From positions 186,001 through 250,000 of the forward strand of contig NZ_WQLA01000003.1 of NCBI RefSeq assembly GCF_009755275.1: a stretch of 64,000 nucleotides of DNA. Reading direction: 5' to 3'. Under the pieces are notes generated by a model. It worked only from the letters and a program-made list of their open reading frames with translations. It had not been told where the DNA came from and ran no database searches. How positions within the stretch are numbered: the first letter of the stretch is position 1; each line of letters begins with the position of its first letter. This stretch comes from Mucilaginibacter aquatilis. GTDB taxonomy: Bacteria; Bacteroidota; Bacteroidia; Sphingobacteriales; Sphingobacteriaceae. Shown piece by piece: positions 9,277-18,729 of this stretch. The position numbers and the translations under genes are program-made.

Positions 9277-11664
9277 ATGTACCAAAGTTCAGATTCAAAC
9301 CGAAATAACACTTCGCAAAACTTGAATACACCGGTAGAGGAAACATTTGACTTAAAAGTCATTATTGACAAGGTCGTAAGTAACTGGTTACTTTATTGTT
9401 TATGCATATTAGTATGTTTTACTATCGCTGTTTTATACGCTAGTTATTCGTCACCTGTTTGGCATATAAAAAGTAAGATTCTTATTAATAATGATAGCGA
9501 TAATTCTCAAAGTGTTTTGGGAGGCGGTATGAACGGAAGTATCAGTTCGCTATTCTCGCCCAAGAGCAGTGCTGATAACGAACTTCAGGTGTTAAGATCA
9601 AGAACATTGATGGAAAAAACAGTTGCTGCAATGCAACTGAATGTTAAGACCTACTTAGTTGATGGTTTAAAAAGCAGGGAGATATATAACGAATCACCTT
9701 TTATAATCAATGTAATTTCGAAGGTGGATACTGTTTTAGAAAGAACTTACGTAATTGATGTTCAAAGCAATACTAGCGTTAGAATTACGAACGGTGACGA
9801 AGACATAGATATTACCAGCGAGTTTGGGCGTAATATCAATTTGCCTCAACATACTTTAGTAATTAAAAGGAGGAACGGATTCCCTTTGGCAAAACAGTAT
9901 AAGTTGAAAATTCAAGCCACTGACGCAACTGTTGATGACTTTTCAAAAATTTTAAGCGCAGAACTTTCTGATAAACAAGCTACCACAATTGACTTAAGTA
10001 TTGAATATTACCATCCGGCTAAAGGGGAGGCAATACTCAATAAATTGATGCAGTTATACCTTTTATCTAACTTACAAAACGAAAAACAAATCGCTGACAG
10101 TACTATTGCTTTCATCGAGTCAAGGATAAATCTTGTTTCAAAAGAGTTAAATAACATAGAAAAGCAATTTGAGATTTATAAATCACAAAATAAAATAGCC
10201 AATATTAGTGAACAGTCTAAAAGTCTTGTAACTAGTGCTAGTGGATATTATGACAAACTAGCTGAACAGGACATACAGTTGAATATAATTAATGACCTAG
10301 AGAGAAATTTAAGTAATCCGAAAAATAAAAATATTATTCCTAGCTCTTTAGTTAACTCATCAGACCAAGCGTTAGCTGCCGCTATAAATAGTTACAACGA
10401 GTTATTAATAAACAGAGATAGATCTACTTTGTCACTTACTGACGACAATCCGATATTGCTTAACATTGATAAGCAAATTAATAACGCTAGAATAAATATA
10501 CTCAAAAGTATATCGTCTTATAAAGAGAGCTTACAAATAGGAAAGAAACAATTACAAAAACAAAATCAAAATCTTACAGGTCAAATTAAGGAATTGCCTA
10601 ATAAAGAACGCAACTACCTTGATTTTGCACGCCAACAAAATTTAAAGCAGGAATTATATCTTTTCTTACTGCAAAAGAGAGAAGAAACTGCAATCTCGAA
10701 AAATTCTACATTATCAAATGCAAGAATTCTTGATACGGCCAAAAGTGAATTTAAACCATCTAAACCCCGCAAAAGTATTGTATGGTTAGTTGGTATTATT
10801 GTAGGGGTATTATTACCGTCACTCTACTTGATAATTAAATCTCTAACCAAGACACGCATCGAATCAAAGATTGACATTGAGCATGAGACTAGTGTTCCAA
10901 TCTTAGCTGAAATAGGTCATAACAGCGATAAAAACAGTTTGGTAACCGGATCGAATTCCAGGTCTGTTATATCAGAACAATTTCGAAGTTTACGTACTAA
11001 TTTGCAGTTCATACTCGAATCATCTAAGTCAAACGTTTTACTATTTACTTCAAGTATGAGCGGCGAGGGCAAGTCATTTTTGTCGCTTAACATAGGTAGT
11101 GCCTTAGCGTTAACAGGAAAGAAGGTAGTATTCATGGAGATGGATTTAAGAAAGCCGAAACTATCAGAAAGCTTAGGTTTGACAATAGATAATGGATACA
11201 CACAATACGCAATTTCAGATGACGAAAAATACGATTACAAAAAGTTACTAAAATCTTTAAGTTTTAACTCAAATTGTTATCTGATATCTTCCGGTCCTAT
11301 ACCGCCTAATCCGGCCGAATTATTGGAAACTCGTAAACTCGATGAACTAATGAGTTATTTAAGGGCCAATTTTGATTATGTTATTATTGATTGTGCTCCA
11401 ATTGGCTTGGTTACAGATGCGCAAATGCTGGAAAGACATGCTGATTTGACTCTATATGTAACACGAGAGCGATATACATATAAATCTCAATTGTCTATAG
11501 TTGATGATTTGTACGTTAATAAAAAGGTAAAGAAAGTTTACATAATTATAAATGATGTAAAAATGAATAAAACTGGGTATTCTTCTTACAAGCAGGCTTA
11601 TGGTTATGGTATTGAAGAGGAAGGCGTTATGTCAAAATTAAAGTTTTGGAATCGTAACAAATAA
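9277..11664 (+). CDS. wzc: Capsule co-polymerase with BY-type tyrosine kinase domain (Wzc)
   Basis: Wzc controls chain length and export, and autophosphorylates on a C-terminal tyrosine cluster. Its 795 residues hold an N-terminal chain-length domain with a first membrane helix (about 34-54), a long periplasmic coiled-coil region, a second helix (about 501-525, SIVWLVGIIVGVLLPSLYLII), and a cytosolic kinase. Walker A is SSMSGEGKS near 593, Walker A' is VFMEMDLRKPK near 620, and Walker B is YVIIDCAPIG near 703. The tail has only four spaced tyrosines (GYSSYKQAYGYG), fewer than in E. coli Wzc. It is translationally close to wza. Confidence 0.95.
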   Translation: MYQSSDSNRNNTSQNLNTPVEETFDLKVIIDKVVSNWLLYCLCILVCFTIAVLYASYSSPVWHIKSKILINNDSDNSQSVLGGGMNGSISSLFSPKSSADNELQVLRSRTLMEKTVAAMQLNVKTYLVDGLKSREIYNESPFIINVISKVDTVLERTYVIDVQSNTSVRITNGDEDIDITSEFGRNINLPQHTLVIKRRNGFPLAKQYKLKIQATDATVDDFSKILSAELSDKQATTIDLSIEYYHPAKGEAILNKLMQLYLLSNLQNEKQIADSTIAFIESRINLVSKELNNIEKQFEIYKSQNKIANISEQSKSLVTSASGYYDKLAEQDIQLNIINDLERNLSNPKNKNIIPSSLVNSSDQALAAAINSYNELLINRDRSTLSLTDDNPILLNIDKQINNARINILKSISSYKESLQIGKKQLQKQNQNLTGQIKELPNKERNYLDFARQQNLKQELYLFLLQKREETAISKNSTLSNARILDTAKSEFKPSKPRKSIVWLVGIIVGVLLPSLYLIIKSLTKTRIESKIDIEHETSVPILAEIGHNSDKNSLVTGSNSRSVISEQFRSLRTNLQFILESSKSNVLLFTSSMSGEGKSFLSLNIGSALALTGKKVVFMEMDLRKPKLSESLGLTIDNGYTQYAISDDEKYDYKKLLKSLSFNSNCYLISSGPIPPNPAELLETRKLDELMSYLRANFDYVIIDCAPIGLVTDAQMLERHADLTLYVTRERYTYKSQLSIVDDLYVNKKVKKVYIIINDVKMNKTGYSSYKQAYGYGIEEEGVMSKLKFWNRNK

Positions 11665-11708
11665 TGACTGTATTACTTGAAAAATTCCAACTTTTTTTGA
11701 ATCACTAA

Positions 11709-13148
11709 ATGTTTAAGAAAAACTTACTTTATAACATATTACTTTCTGTAAGCCAGTTTTTATTTCCTTTGGTGAGTTTTCCGTACGCTTCAAGAATTCT
11801 TGGACCAGAGGGTATTGGCAGCGTAACTTTTGTGGACAGCTTTACTCAATATTTTCTTATATTTTCTGCTTTAGGCATACCGCTGTACGGTATTAGAGAA
11901 ATAGCTAAAAGTAATAACGACGAGTCATCGCGAAGCGCAATTTTTACGGAACTTTTAACTATTCATATATTATCCACTCTTTTATATGCTATTATATACT
12001 TTTTAATGGCGTTAGCCATACCTGCCTTAAGGTCCCAGTTACCGTTGGTAGGTATTGGTATAATAATAATGTTCTCAAATATTTTTTCTTTTGAATGGTA
12101 TTTTCAGGGTTTAAATGAGTTTAAATTTATTGCAGTACGCACAATAAGTGTAAAAGTTATCTCTATTGTTTTAATGTTCATATTGCTTAGCAAGCATTTA
12201 GGCACTTACATTTATTATGGAGTTTTAGCGAGTGGTTATGTACTAAACGCCGTTGCCAATATTTTTACAATTGGTTTCTATAAATTTAAGTTTTCAGCAC
12301 TTGGAGAATTAAAAAGGCACATAAGGCCGCTTATTGTGATTCTTAGTTCTACGTTGGCTATAAGTATCTATACCTTGATGGACAATATTTTTTTGGGTTT
12401 CATGAAAGGTAACACTGCTGTTGGGTATTATTCTACTGCACTGCGTATAATTAAAATACCTTTTACTCTCATAAGTGCAATAAGCACAATTACCATTACG
12501 CAAATGAGTCAAGCGTATAAGGAAGCTGACATGTCTAAGATGCAATTGCTAATTAATAAATCTTTTACATTTTTGTGTGTTGTTGGTTTCCCAATTGCAA
12601 TCGGATTAATCATAATATCGCATTTTCTAATTAGTATTTTTGCTGGAAGCCAATTCCTCGCTGCCGCTCCTTTGATTTCCATACTAGCTGTTAACGTTGT
12701 ACTGGTTGGCTTAAATAATTTGTTTGGTATTCAAATTCTTAATTCAATAAATAAAGAATCGTTATTGTTAAAGGCCGTTGTAATTGGAATGCTTGTAAGT
12801 GTTTCATTTAACCTCGTTCTTATCTATTTTTATTCCTATTTTGGAGCTGCAATTACAAATGTTATAACAGAGATTATTGTTACTGCAAGTACATATATTC
12901 TAGCAGTTAGAAATGTCAAATTTAAGCTCGATTTAAAAATACTTTATCACAGTTTGTTTGCTAGTCTTTGCTTTTTTATAATTCAATTCCTAGCTAATCG
13001 CATGGCGTTAGAATACTTGGTGAAGAATTTTTTGACAATAGCTTTATGCGCCACATTCTATATAATATACATGTTCGTTATCGCTAACAATTATTATATA
13101 AATAATATAAAAGAAATTTTATTATCTAAATTGAAATTTACACATTAA
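11709..13148 (+). CDS. wzx: Lipid-linked oligosaccharide flippase (Wzx-type)
   Basis: This multi-pass membrane protein of 479 residues belongs to the MATE/MOP polysaccharide flippases. The start MFKKNLLYNILLSVSQFLFP, with PYASRILGPEGIGSVTFVDS at about 25-44, is the usual N-terminal signature. Roughly 12-14 hydrophobic helices can be counted, including ILSTLLYAIIYFLMALAIP and LIVILSSTLAISIYTLMDNI. It is expected to flip undecaprenyl-linked repeat units to the periplasm for the polymerase at 20398. The coding sequence is very A+T rich. Confidence 0.92.
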   Translation: MFKKNLLYNILLSVSQFLFPLVSFPYASRILGPEGIGSVTFVDSFTQYFLIFSALGIPLYGIREIAKSNNDESSRSAIFTELLTIHILSTLLYAIIYFLMALAIPALRSQLPLVGIGIIIMFSNIFSFEWYFQGLNEFKFIAVRTISVKVISIVLMFILLSKHLGTYIYYGVLASGYVLNAVANIFTIGFYKFKFSALGELKRHIRPLIVILSSTLAISIYTLMDNIFLGFMKGNTAVGYYSTALRIIKIPFTLISAISTITITQMSQAYKEADMSKMQLLINKSFTFLCVVGFPIAIGLIIISHFLISIFAGSQFLAAAPLISILAVNVVLVGLNNLFGIQILNSINKESLLLKAVVIGMLVSVSFNLVLIYFYSYFGAAITNVITEIIVTASTYILAVRNVKFKLDLKILYHSLFASLCFFIIQFLANRMALEYLVKNFLTIALCATFYIIYMFVIANNYYINNIKEILLSKLKFTH

Positions 13149-13164
13149 TCAACATCGTATCCTT

Positions 13165-13935
13165 ATGAAAGTAGTGATTTTAGCTGGAGGTCTTGGCACT
13201 CGATTATCCGAAGAAACAACTTTAAAGCCCAAACCAATGGTTGAAATTGGTGGCATGCCTATATTATGGCATATAATGAAAATTTATTCTGCTCATGGCT
13301 ATAATGATTTTGTTGTTTGTTTAGGTTATAAAGGCTATGTTGTCAAAGAGTATTTCAGCAACTATTTTCTTCACAAATCAGATGTTACTGTCAATCTAAA
13401 AGATAATTCTTTAGAAGTACACGACTCGCAAGCGGAACCTTGGAAGATTACCTTGGTAGATACCGGGAATGAATCAATGACCGGAGGACGCATAAAAAGG
13501 ATACAAAGACATATTGGTGATGAACCATTTTTGCTCACATATGGTGATGGCGTTAGTGATGTTGATATTACGGAGTTGGTCAAGTATCATAAATCACATG
13601 AGAAGTATTGCACGGTTACCGCTGTACAACCTTCGGGCCGCTTTGGTGCATTAAACATCGGCGATAATAATGAGGTCTTTTCATTTTTAGAAAAACCTAA
13701 AGGTGACGGATCGTGGGTAAATGGGGGCTTTTTTGTATGCCAACCTGAAGTGTTTAATTTTATTGATGGCGACGCAACTACTTGGGAGCGTGAACCAATG
13801 GAAAATATTGCGGCTCAAGGACAAATGCAAACTTATAAGCATGACGGTTTTTGGAAACCTATGGATACTTTGAGGGATAAGCAAGAACTGGAAGCCGAGT
13901 GGAATTCAAATACAGCTAAGTGGAAAATTTGGTAA
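13165..13935 (+). CDS. rfbF: Glucose-1-phosphate cytidylyltransferase
   Basis: RfbF makes CDP-glucose from CTP and glucose-1-phosphate, the entry step of CDP-deoxyhexose synthesis. The 256 residues match the family along their length. The nucleotide loop GGLGTRLSEETTLKPKPMVE is at residues 8-27, followed by GGMPILWHIMKIY, YGDGVSDVD and FWKPMDTLRDK. The CDP-glucose 4,6-dehydratase gene begins 13 bases downstream, the usual partner. Confidence 0.95.
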   Translation: MKVVILAGGLGTRLSEETTLKPKPMVEIGGMPILWHIMKIYSAHGYNDFVVCLGYKGYVVKEYFSNYFLHKSDVTVNLKDNSLEVHDSQAEPWKITLVDTGNESMTGGRIKRIQRHIGDEPFLLTYGDGVSDVDITELVKYHKSHEKYCTVTAVQPSGRFGALNIGDNNEVFSFLEKPKGDGSWVNGGFFVCQPEVFNFIDGDATTWEREPMENIAAQGQMQTYKHDGFWKPMDTLRDKQELEAEWNSNTAKWKIW

Positions 13936-13948
13936 AAAAATTATAAAT

Positions 13949-15055
13949 ATGTTTAACAATATATACCAAGGTAAAAAAGTACTTGTAACAGGACATACTG
14001 GATTCAAAGGTGGATGGCTAAGTCTATGGCTTAAACTTATGGGAGCTGATGTATATGGAATTTCTGACGAAATTTATGCTGCTCCATCCTTATTTGAAGT
14101 TTCACAAATTGAAAGTCAAATCACCTCTTATTTGGCTGACATTAGAAATCTTGAAGAGATAAAATCTATAATAGGAGATATTAAACCTGATTTTATTTTT
14201 CATTTAGCTGCTCAACCAATAGTAAAAAGAGCATATTTAAATCCAGTTGAAGCGCTTGAAGTTAACATTATGGGCACTGCCCACATCTTGGAGGCCATAA
14301 GGTTGCTAAATAATCCTTGTATTGCTGTTATGATTACAAGTGATAAATGTTATGATAACGTTGAATGGATATGGGGTTACAAGGAAACTGATTACTTAGG
14401 TGGTAAAGATCCGTATTCGGCATCTAAGGGTGGGGCAGAGCTTGTTATTAAAACCTATTATCATTCTTATTTTAAGAAAACCGATCATATTAAAATGGCC
14501 TCTGTAAGAGCCGGAAACGTTATAGGCGGTGGTGATTGGGCAGCAAATCGTATCGTTCCAGACTGTTTCCGCGCTTGGGCAAACAATGAAAAAGTAATTA
14601 TAAGAAGTCCTTATGCTACAAGGCCGTGGCAACACGTGCTTGAACCTTTGAGTGGATACCTGCAAACAGGGCAATTACTTGCGCAGCCAACCAAAAACAG
14701 CATAAATGGTGAGGCTTATAATTTTGGACCGCCGGCTGAGCAGAACCATACTGTATTAGATCTTATAAACGAGCTTGCAGTAAATTGGAGCAGTAATGAC
14801 ATACAAAATATACTACAGGTAGAACCATCAGATTTTGTTGAAGCAGGTCTTTTAAAATTAAATATAGATAAGGCCCTTTTTGATATGAATTGGAAGCCAA
14901 CGCTTAATTTCATAGAGACCGCTGAGTTTACCACTAACTGGTATAAAACGTATTATAATAATAAATCTGCCGATATGTTAACTCATACGAATAATCAGAT
15001 AGAGGCTTATATACAAATTGCAAATAAGAGAGGCATATTATGGGCACAGAAATAA
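13949..15055 (+). CDS. rfbG: CDP-glucose 4,6-dehydratase
   Basis: RfbG converts CDP-glucose to CDP-4-keto-6-deoxyglucose with bound NAD. It is an extended SDR of 368 residues. VLVTGHTGFKGGWLSLWLK (about 11-29) is the family's specific Rossmann signature. The catalytic region is ITSDKCYDN followed by GKDPYSASKGGAE (YxxxK). RPWQHVLEPLSGYL near residue 230 is also conserved. Its 3' end overlaps the next gene by 16 bases, suggesting translational coupling. No dideoxy-forming RfbH/E1 homologue follows, so the pathway must diverge to an ordinary 6-deoxyhexose. Confidence 0.95.
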   Translation: MFNNIYQGKKVLVTGHTGFKGGWLSLWLKLMGADVYGISDEIYAAPSLFEVSQIESQITSYLADIRNLEEIKSIIGDIKPDFIFHLAAQPIVKRAYLNPVEALEVNIMGTAHILEAIRLLNNPCIAVMITSDKCYDNVEWIWGYKETDYLGGKDPYSASKGGAELVIKTYYHSYFKKTDHIKMASVRAGNVIGGGDWAANRIVPDCFRAWANNEKVIIRSPYATRPWQHVLEPLSGYLQTGQLLAQPTKNSINGEAYNFGPPAEQNHTVLDLINELAVNWSSNDIQNILQVEPSDFVEAGLLKLNIDKALFDMNWKPTLNFIETAEFTTNWYKTYYNNKSADMLTHTNNQIEAYIQIANKRGILWAQK

Positions 15056-15495
15056 TCTCTGGTGTATATTTCACTCCACTAGCACCCATAGTAACCACAG
15101 GTGGTAGCGTAATGCACGCAATTAAAGGTCTTGATCAGGATTTGCAGCAATTTGGTGAGTGTTACTTTTCTACGGCCGATAGCAAGAGCCCAAAAGCCTG
15201 GAAAAAACATTCACAAATGGTATGTAATTTATTTGTGCCATATGGCGCAGTAAAATTTGTATTTTTTGATGATAGGGAAAATAGTGAAACGTACGGAAAA
15301 GTTGTGGATTTTACCTTATCGCGCCAAAATTATGGACGTTTAGTAATTAATCCGGGAATATGGTTTGGCTTTTCTGCGATTAGTGAATCAGAGAGCGTTA
15401 TTTTAAATATTGCAAATATAAAGCATGAGCCCTCAGAAAGCATCAGGCTTGACCCATATGATCTTACAATTCCTTATAAGTGGAACTTTGACTAA
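15040..15495 (+). CDS. RmlC-like sugar 3,5-epimerase (cupin)
   Basis: This 151-residue cupin resembles short members of the dTDP-4-dehydrorhamnose 3,5-epimerase family: KAWKKHSQMVCNLFVPYGAV supplies the putative catalytic histidine, then KFVFFDDRE, an RLVINPGIWFGFSA strand and the closing DPYDLTIPYKW. It lacks roughly 30 residues of full-length RmlC. It sits between the CDP-glucose dehydratase (16-base overlap) and an RmlD-like reductase. I therefore infer that it epimerises CDP-4-keto-6-deoxyglucose at C3 and/or C5. Substrate and regiochemistry are not certain. Confidence 0.75.
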   Translation: MGTEIISGVYFTPLAPIVTTGGSVMHAIKGLDQDLQQFGECYFSTADSKSPKAWKKHSQMVCNLFVPYGAVKFVFFDDRENSETYGKVVDFTLSRQNYGRLVINPGIWFGFSAISESESVILNIANIKHEPSESIRLDPYDLTIPYKWNFD

Positions 15496-15507
15496 TAGAA
15501 GCTATTA

Positions 15508-16362
15508 ATGAAGATATTTTTAACCGGTTCGTCGGGCATTCTAGGTACAGAGTTGCTAAAAATTGCAGAGCAAAACAACCATACTATTTTACATTTTAAT
15601 TCATCGAACATTGACCTGTCTGACTTTTCGCAAATTTTGGATAGGGTTAATAATTTCAAACCAGATGTAATAATACATTGCGCAGCTATGACCAATGTTG
15701 ATTTATGTGAGGATGATCACGTAGCTGCATTAAAAATAAATGTACTTGGTACGCAAAATTTAGCCATTGCCTCCACGCGAAACAATGCCAAAATAGTTTA
15801 CATAAGTAGTTGTGGTGTTTATGGAAATGGTAAGGTAACACCATACAACGAACTCGACAGTACTAATCCTATAAATTACCACCATTTTACGAAGCTTGAA
15901 GGTGAAAAACGAATCAAAGAACATAGTAAGGATTATTTAATTGTTAGGACCGGTTGGCTTTTTGGTGGTTCTAAAGAGCATCGTAAAAACTTTGTTGAAG
16001 CAAGGCGTAACGAAGCTTTAAAAACGGCTGTCTTAAACAGTGCTATTGATAAGAAGGGTTCACCTACTTATACATTGGAGTTAGCCAACCAAATATTCTT
16101 TTTGCTTAATAAACAATACGCGGGCACTTTTAACATAGTAAACGAGGGTAGTGCAACCAGGTTTGATTATGTATCAGAAATAATTAAGCTGCTTGGGCTT
16201 AACAATGAAATCAAAGGTGTTGATTCGAATCTTTTTCCACGTAAGGCAAATATGCCAGATAACGAATCTTTGGAGAATATGAATCTTAATTTGCACCAAA
16301 TTAATCAAATGAGTGACTGGCGCACTGCTTTGAAAAGTTATATCACAAATACCTACTATTAA
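15508..16362 (+). CDS. RmlD-like NDP-4-keto-6-deoxyhexose reductase
   Basis: This is an extended SDR of 284 residues of the RmlD (dTDP-4-dehydrorhamnose reductase) family. The Rossmann loop is MKIFLTGSSGILGTELL. DVIIHCAAMTNVDLCEDD near residue 55 is the family hallmark. The catalytic set is VYISSCGVYG and YHHFTK (YxxxK), and LIVRTGWLFGG follows. With no RmlA or RmlB beside it and RfbF/RfbG instead, it most likely reduces the C4 ketone of a CDP-linked sugar. It starts 12 bases after the epimerase gene and ends 2 bases before the next. Confidence 0.8.
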   Translation: MKIFLTGSSGILGTELLKIAEQNNHTILHFNSSNIDLSDFSQILDRVNNFKPDVIIHCAAMTNVDLCEDDHVAALKINVLGTQNLAIASTRNNAKIVYISSCGVYGNGKVTPYNELDSTNPINYHHFTKLEGEKRIKEHSKDYLIVRTGWLFGGSKEHRKNFVEARRNEALKTAVLNSAIDKKGSPTYTLELANQIFFLLNKQYAGTFNIVNEGSATRFDYVSEIIKLLGLNNEIKGVDSNLFPRKANMPDNESLENMNLNLHQINQMSDWRTALKSYITNTYY

Positions 16363-16364
16363 TT

Positions 16365-17717
16365 ATGGTTGTAATACTTGGAGCAGGTTTAAGTGGTTTA
16401 AGTACTGCTGATCATCTACGAAAAAAAAATATTGAATTTGAAATATTCGAAGGCAAGTCTCATGGAGGCGGTCATATTCATAGTGAAAATGTAGGTGGTT
16501 TCATATGGGATGAAGGACCGCACGTTTCATTCACCAAATATGAGTATGTTAAGGAGTATTTTGAAGCTAATTGTGACGGGAAATTTTTAGAGTATGCTAC
16601 TGCTCCAACTAACTATTTTGAGGGTAATTGGATTCCACATCCAGCACAATCAAACATGTATGCCATCCCGGAACCCTTGCGAAGTCAATGTATAGATGAT
16701 GTACAAAAAGTAAGAGCGAACAAAAGCGATATAAATGCTCAAAATTATCAAGAGTGGATTGATTACGCTTTTGGAGAAACGTTTGCAAAAGTATTTCCAA
16801 AAAGTTACACTAAGAAATATTGGACGACGGATCCTCTGAATTTGACTACCGACTGGATAGGCAAAAGAATATACTTTCCTGAAATTTCGGACATGGTTGG
16901 AAGCGCTCTAGCTCCAATTTCAAAACATACGCATTATATAACTAAGGTACGTTATCCGCAAAATGGCGGTTTTTACTCTTTTATAAAAAAAGTAGAAGAG
17001 GGTGTTAAAATTGAATACAATAAAAAGGTACAGTATATTTCATTTGCAGATAAAAGAATAGATTTTGCTGACGGAGAGCATAAAGAGTTTGACACCTTAG
17101 TCAGTACTTTACCTTTGCCAGAAATGATTTTAAATAGCGATGCTCCTGAGGACATAAAGTTGTCAGCAAGCATCTTAAAATGCTCGCAGGTTTTAATCGT
17201 CAACGTTATTGTTAATCATGAACCACCGGTGGATAACCATTGGATTTATGTATATGATGAAGCAATGTATTCAACAAGAATTAATTTTACTGATTTGTTG
17301 GCTCCTAATAATGGTTTACCTGGCAAGACCGGAATACAAGTTGAAGTGTATTTTTCCGATTATAACAAAAACACAGAATCAATAAAGGTTATAGAAGATG
17401 CAGTACTTGATGAATTGTTGACAATGAAACTTATAAAATCCCGTGATGCTATTGATTCATATCATAGCAAGTGGATAAATTGGGCTAACGTAATTTTCGA
17501 CAACAAAAGGGAAGCTGCTCAACAGGAAGTTTTAAACTGGTTAAGCAGCGTTGGGCTTGTAAGGGAGGAAGATGATTTGTATCCCATGACCGATTGGGAT
17601 TTAAAGCAACCACAGAAATTAGGTAGCATAATTTTAGCCGGACGTTTCGCTCAATGGAAATACTACTGGACAGATGATTGCGTTCTACGTGGTCAGTACA
17701 TCAGTGAATGCATATAG
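16365..17717 (+). CDS. FAD-dependent oxidoreductase, UDP-galactopyranose mutase-like, role unknown
   Basis: This 450-residue flavoprotein starts with the dinucleotide loop MVVILGAGLSGLSTADHLRK. A mutase/amine-oxidase-like core follows: GGHIHSENVGGFIWDEGPH, FEGNWIPHPAQSNMYAIPEP and the C-terminal FAD contact IILAGRFAQWKYYWTDD. It is longer than Glf (366 residues) and has little similarity to it beyond the fold. Homologues are often labelled protoporphyrinogen-oxidase-like and occur in polysaccharide loci. Its position right after the CDP-sugar enzymes suggests a sugar-nucleotide substrate, perhaps ring contraction or redox tailoring. That is an inference. Confidence 0.7.
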   Translation: MVVILGAGLSGLSTADHLRKKNIEFEIFEGKSHGGGHIHSENVGGFIWDEGPHVSFTKYEYVKEYFEANCDGKFLEYATAPTNYFEGNWIPHPAQSNMYAIPEPLRSQCIDDVQKVRANKSDINAQNYQEWIDYAFGETFAKVFPKSYTKKYWTTDPLNLTTDWIGKRIYFPEISDMVGSALAPISKHTHYITKVRYPQNGGFYSFIKKVEEGVKIEYNKKVQYISFADKRIDFADGEHKEFDTLVSTLPLPEMILNSDAPEDIKLSASILKCSQVLIVNVIVNHEPPVDNHWIYVYDEAMYSTRINFTDLLAPNNGLPGKTGIQVEVYFSDYNKNTESIKVIEDAVLDELLTMKLIKSRDAIDSYHSKWINWANVIFDNKREAAQQEVLNWLSSVGLVREEDDLYPMTDWDLKQPQKLGSIILAGRFAQWKYYWTDDCVLRGQYISECI

Positions 17718-17732
17718 TTATATAAAGTAACA

Positions 17733-18686
17733 ATGAAAAAGATACCAATACTACTGGTTACAAGAGATAGACCTACTTTACTTGAGAAAGTATTGGATAG
17801 GCTTGTAAAGTTTACTGACTGGGAAAAGTTTGATTTATGGATACTCGATAATAAATCAACTGCTGCGAACAAGAAAATCATTAACATGTTCAAGTACCGG
17901 TTCCCTTTTATAAATATTTATGCCACAGAATATAATCAACTGGCTTTAATTCAAAATGAAGTTATAGCAAAGCTTAAAGCTGATTTTTATATTAAAATAG
18001 ATGACGATATTCTTGTAGGAGAGGGTTGGACTAATGGTTTTGTTGGCGTTTGCGAAAGAAATTATGACAAAATGAGTTTTGGATCAGTTGTGCTACCCAT
18101 AAACGGATTTGGTTGGGTTCCTTTCCTGGATATTATGCACCTGAGAGAAAAGTTTCAAAACGAATTTCCAGACACTAGGATCAATCAGGACTGCATGGAT
18201 GTTGCGGTATTTAAAGACAAAGCTGTTAATGAATTTATATGGAATCATTGCCTGAATCTTGATGCAACTGTGGAAACGTTTATTTCAAATCAAAACGGAT
18301 CATTCAAGGATTTGATTTGCCCACATCGTTATTCAATTGGAGCAATTGTATTTACCCATAAATTTTGGGAAACAATGGGTGGATGGAAAGTGCAGGCCAA
18401 CTACGAAAGCAATATCAAAAAACAAATTAAATATCAAAAAATCGCGGAATTCCTGAAAAATAAGCGAGGTATAGTAGAAAAATACAGTAGGTTAAATATG
18501 CTTGCCGACTTACTATCTAATACTTATCAAGGCATATTAGGTTACGAAGAAGAGAGTGTATTTGATTATAGCCAGGAAAAAGGACTCATCATTCCTGTCA
18601 CAACTCAAAGTATTGCTTTTCATTTTTCTTTTGGGCCTGTTGATCAGTATTTGATGAATACAGTATATCATAAAATCAAGTTTTAA
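17733..18686 (+). CDS. Glycosyltransferase, GT2-like (GT-A fold)
   Basis: This is a 317-residue cytosolic glycosyltransferase. MKKIPILLVTRDRPTLLEKV opens a GT-A fold, and KIDDDILVGEGW near residue 87 is the DxD metal and nucleotide-sugar site. The C-terminal half has no recognisable subfamily signature. It lies 15 bases after the flavoprotein gene and presumably adds one residue of the repeat unit. Donor and acceptor are unknown. Confidence 0.75.
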   Translation: MKKIPILLVTRDRPTLLEKVLDRLVKFTDWEKFDLWILDNKSTAANKKIINMFKYRFPFINIYATEYNQLALIQNEVIAKLKADFYIKIDDDILVGEGWTNGFVGVCERNYDKMSFGSVVLPINGFGWVPFLDIMHLREKFQNEFPDTRINQDCMDVAVFKDKAVNEFIWNHCLNLDATVETFISNQNGSFKDLICPHRYSIGAIVFTHKFWETMGGWKVQANYESNIKKQIKYQKIAEFLKNKRGIVEKYSRLNMLADLLSNTYQGILGYEEESVFDYSQEKGLIIPVTTQSIAFHFSFGPVDQYLMNTVYHKIKF

Positions 18687-18729
18687 TGCTTAGTGCATTT
18701 TGTATCTGCATCATTATAATACTAAATTA

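Noticed and set aside
18700..18729. TTG start for the GT2 gene at 18730
   Set aside because: The GT2 fold begins at the ATG (MVSIVILAYN); the ten extra residues are not part of it.
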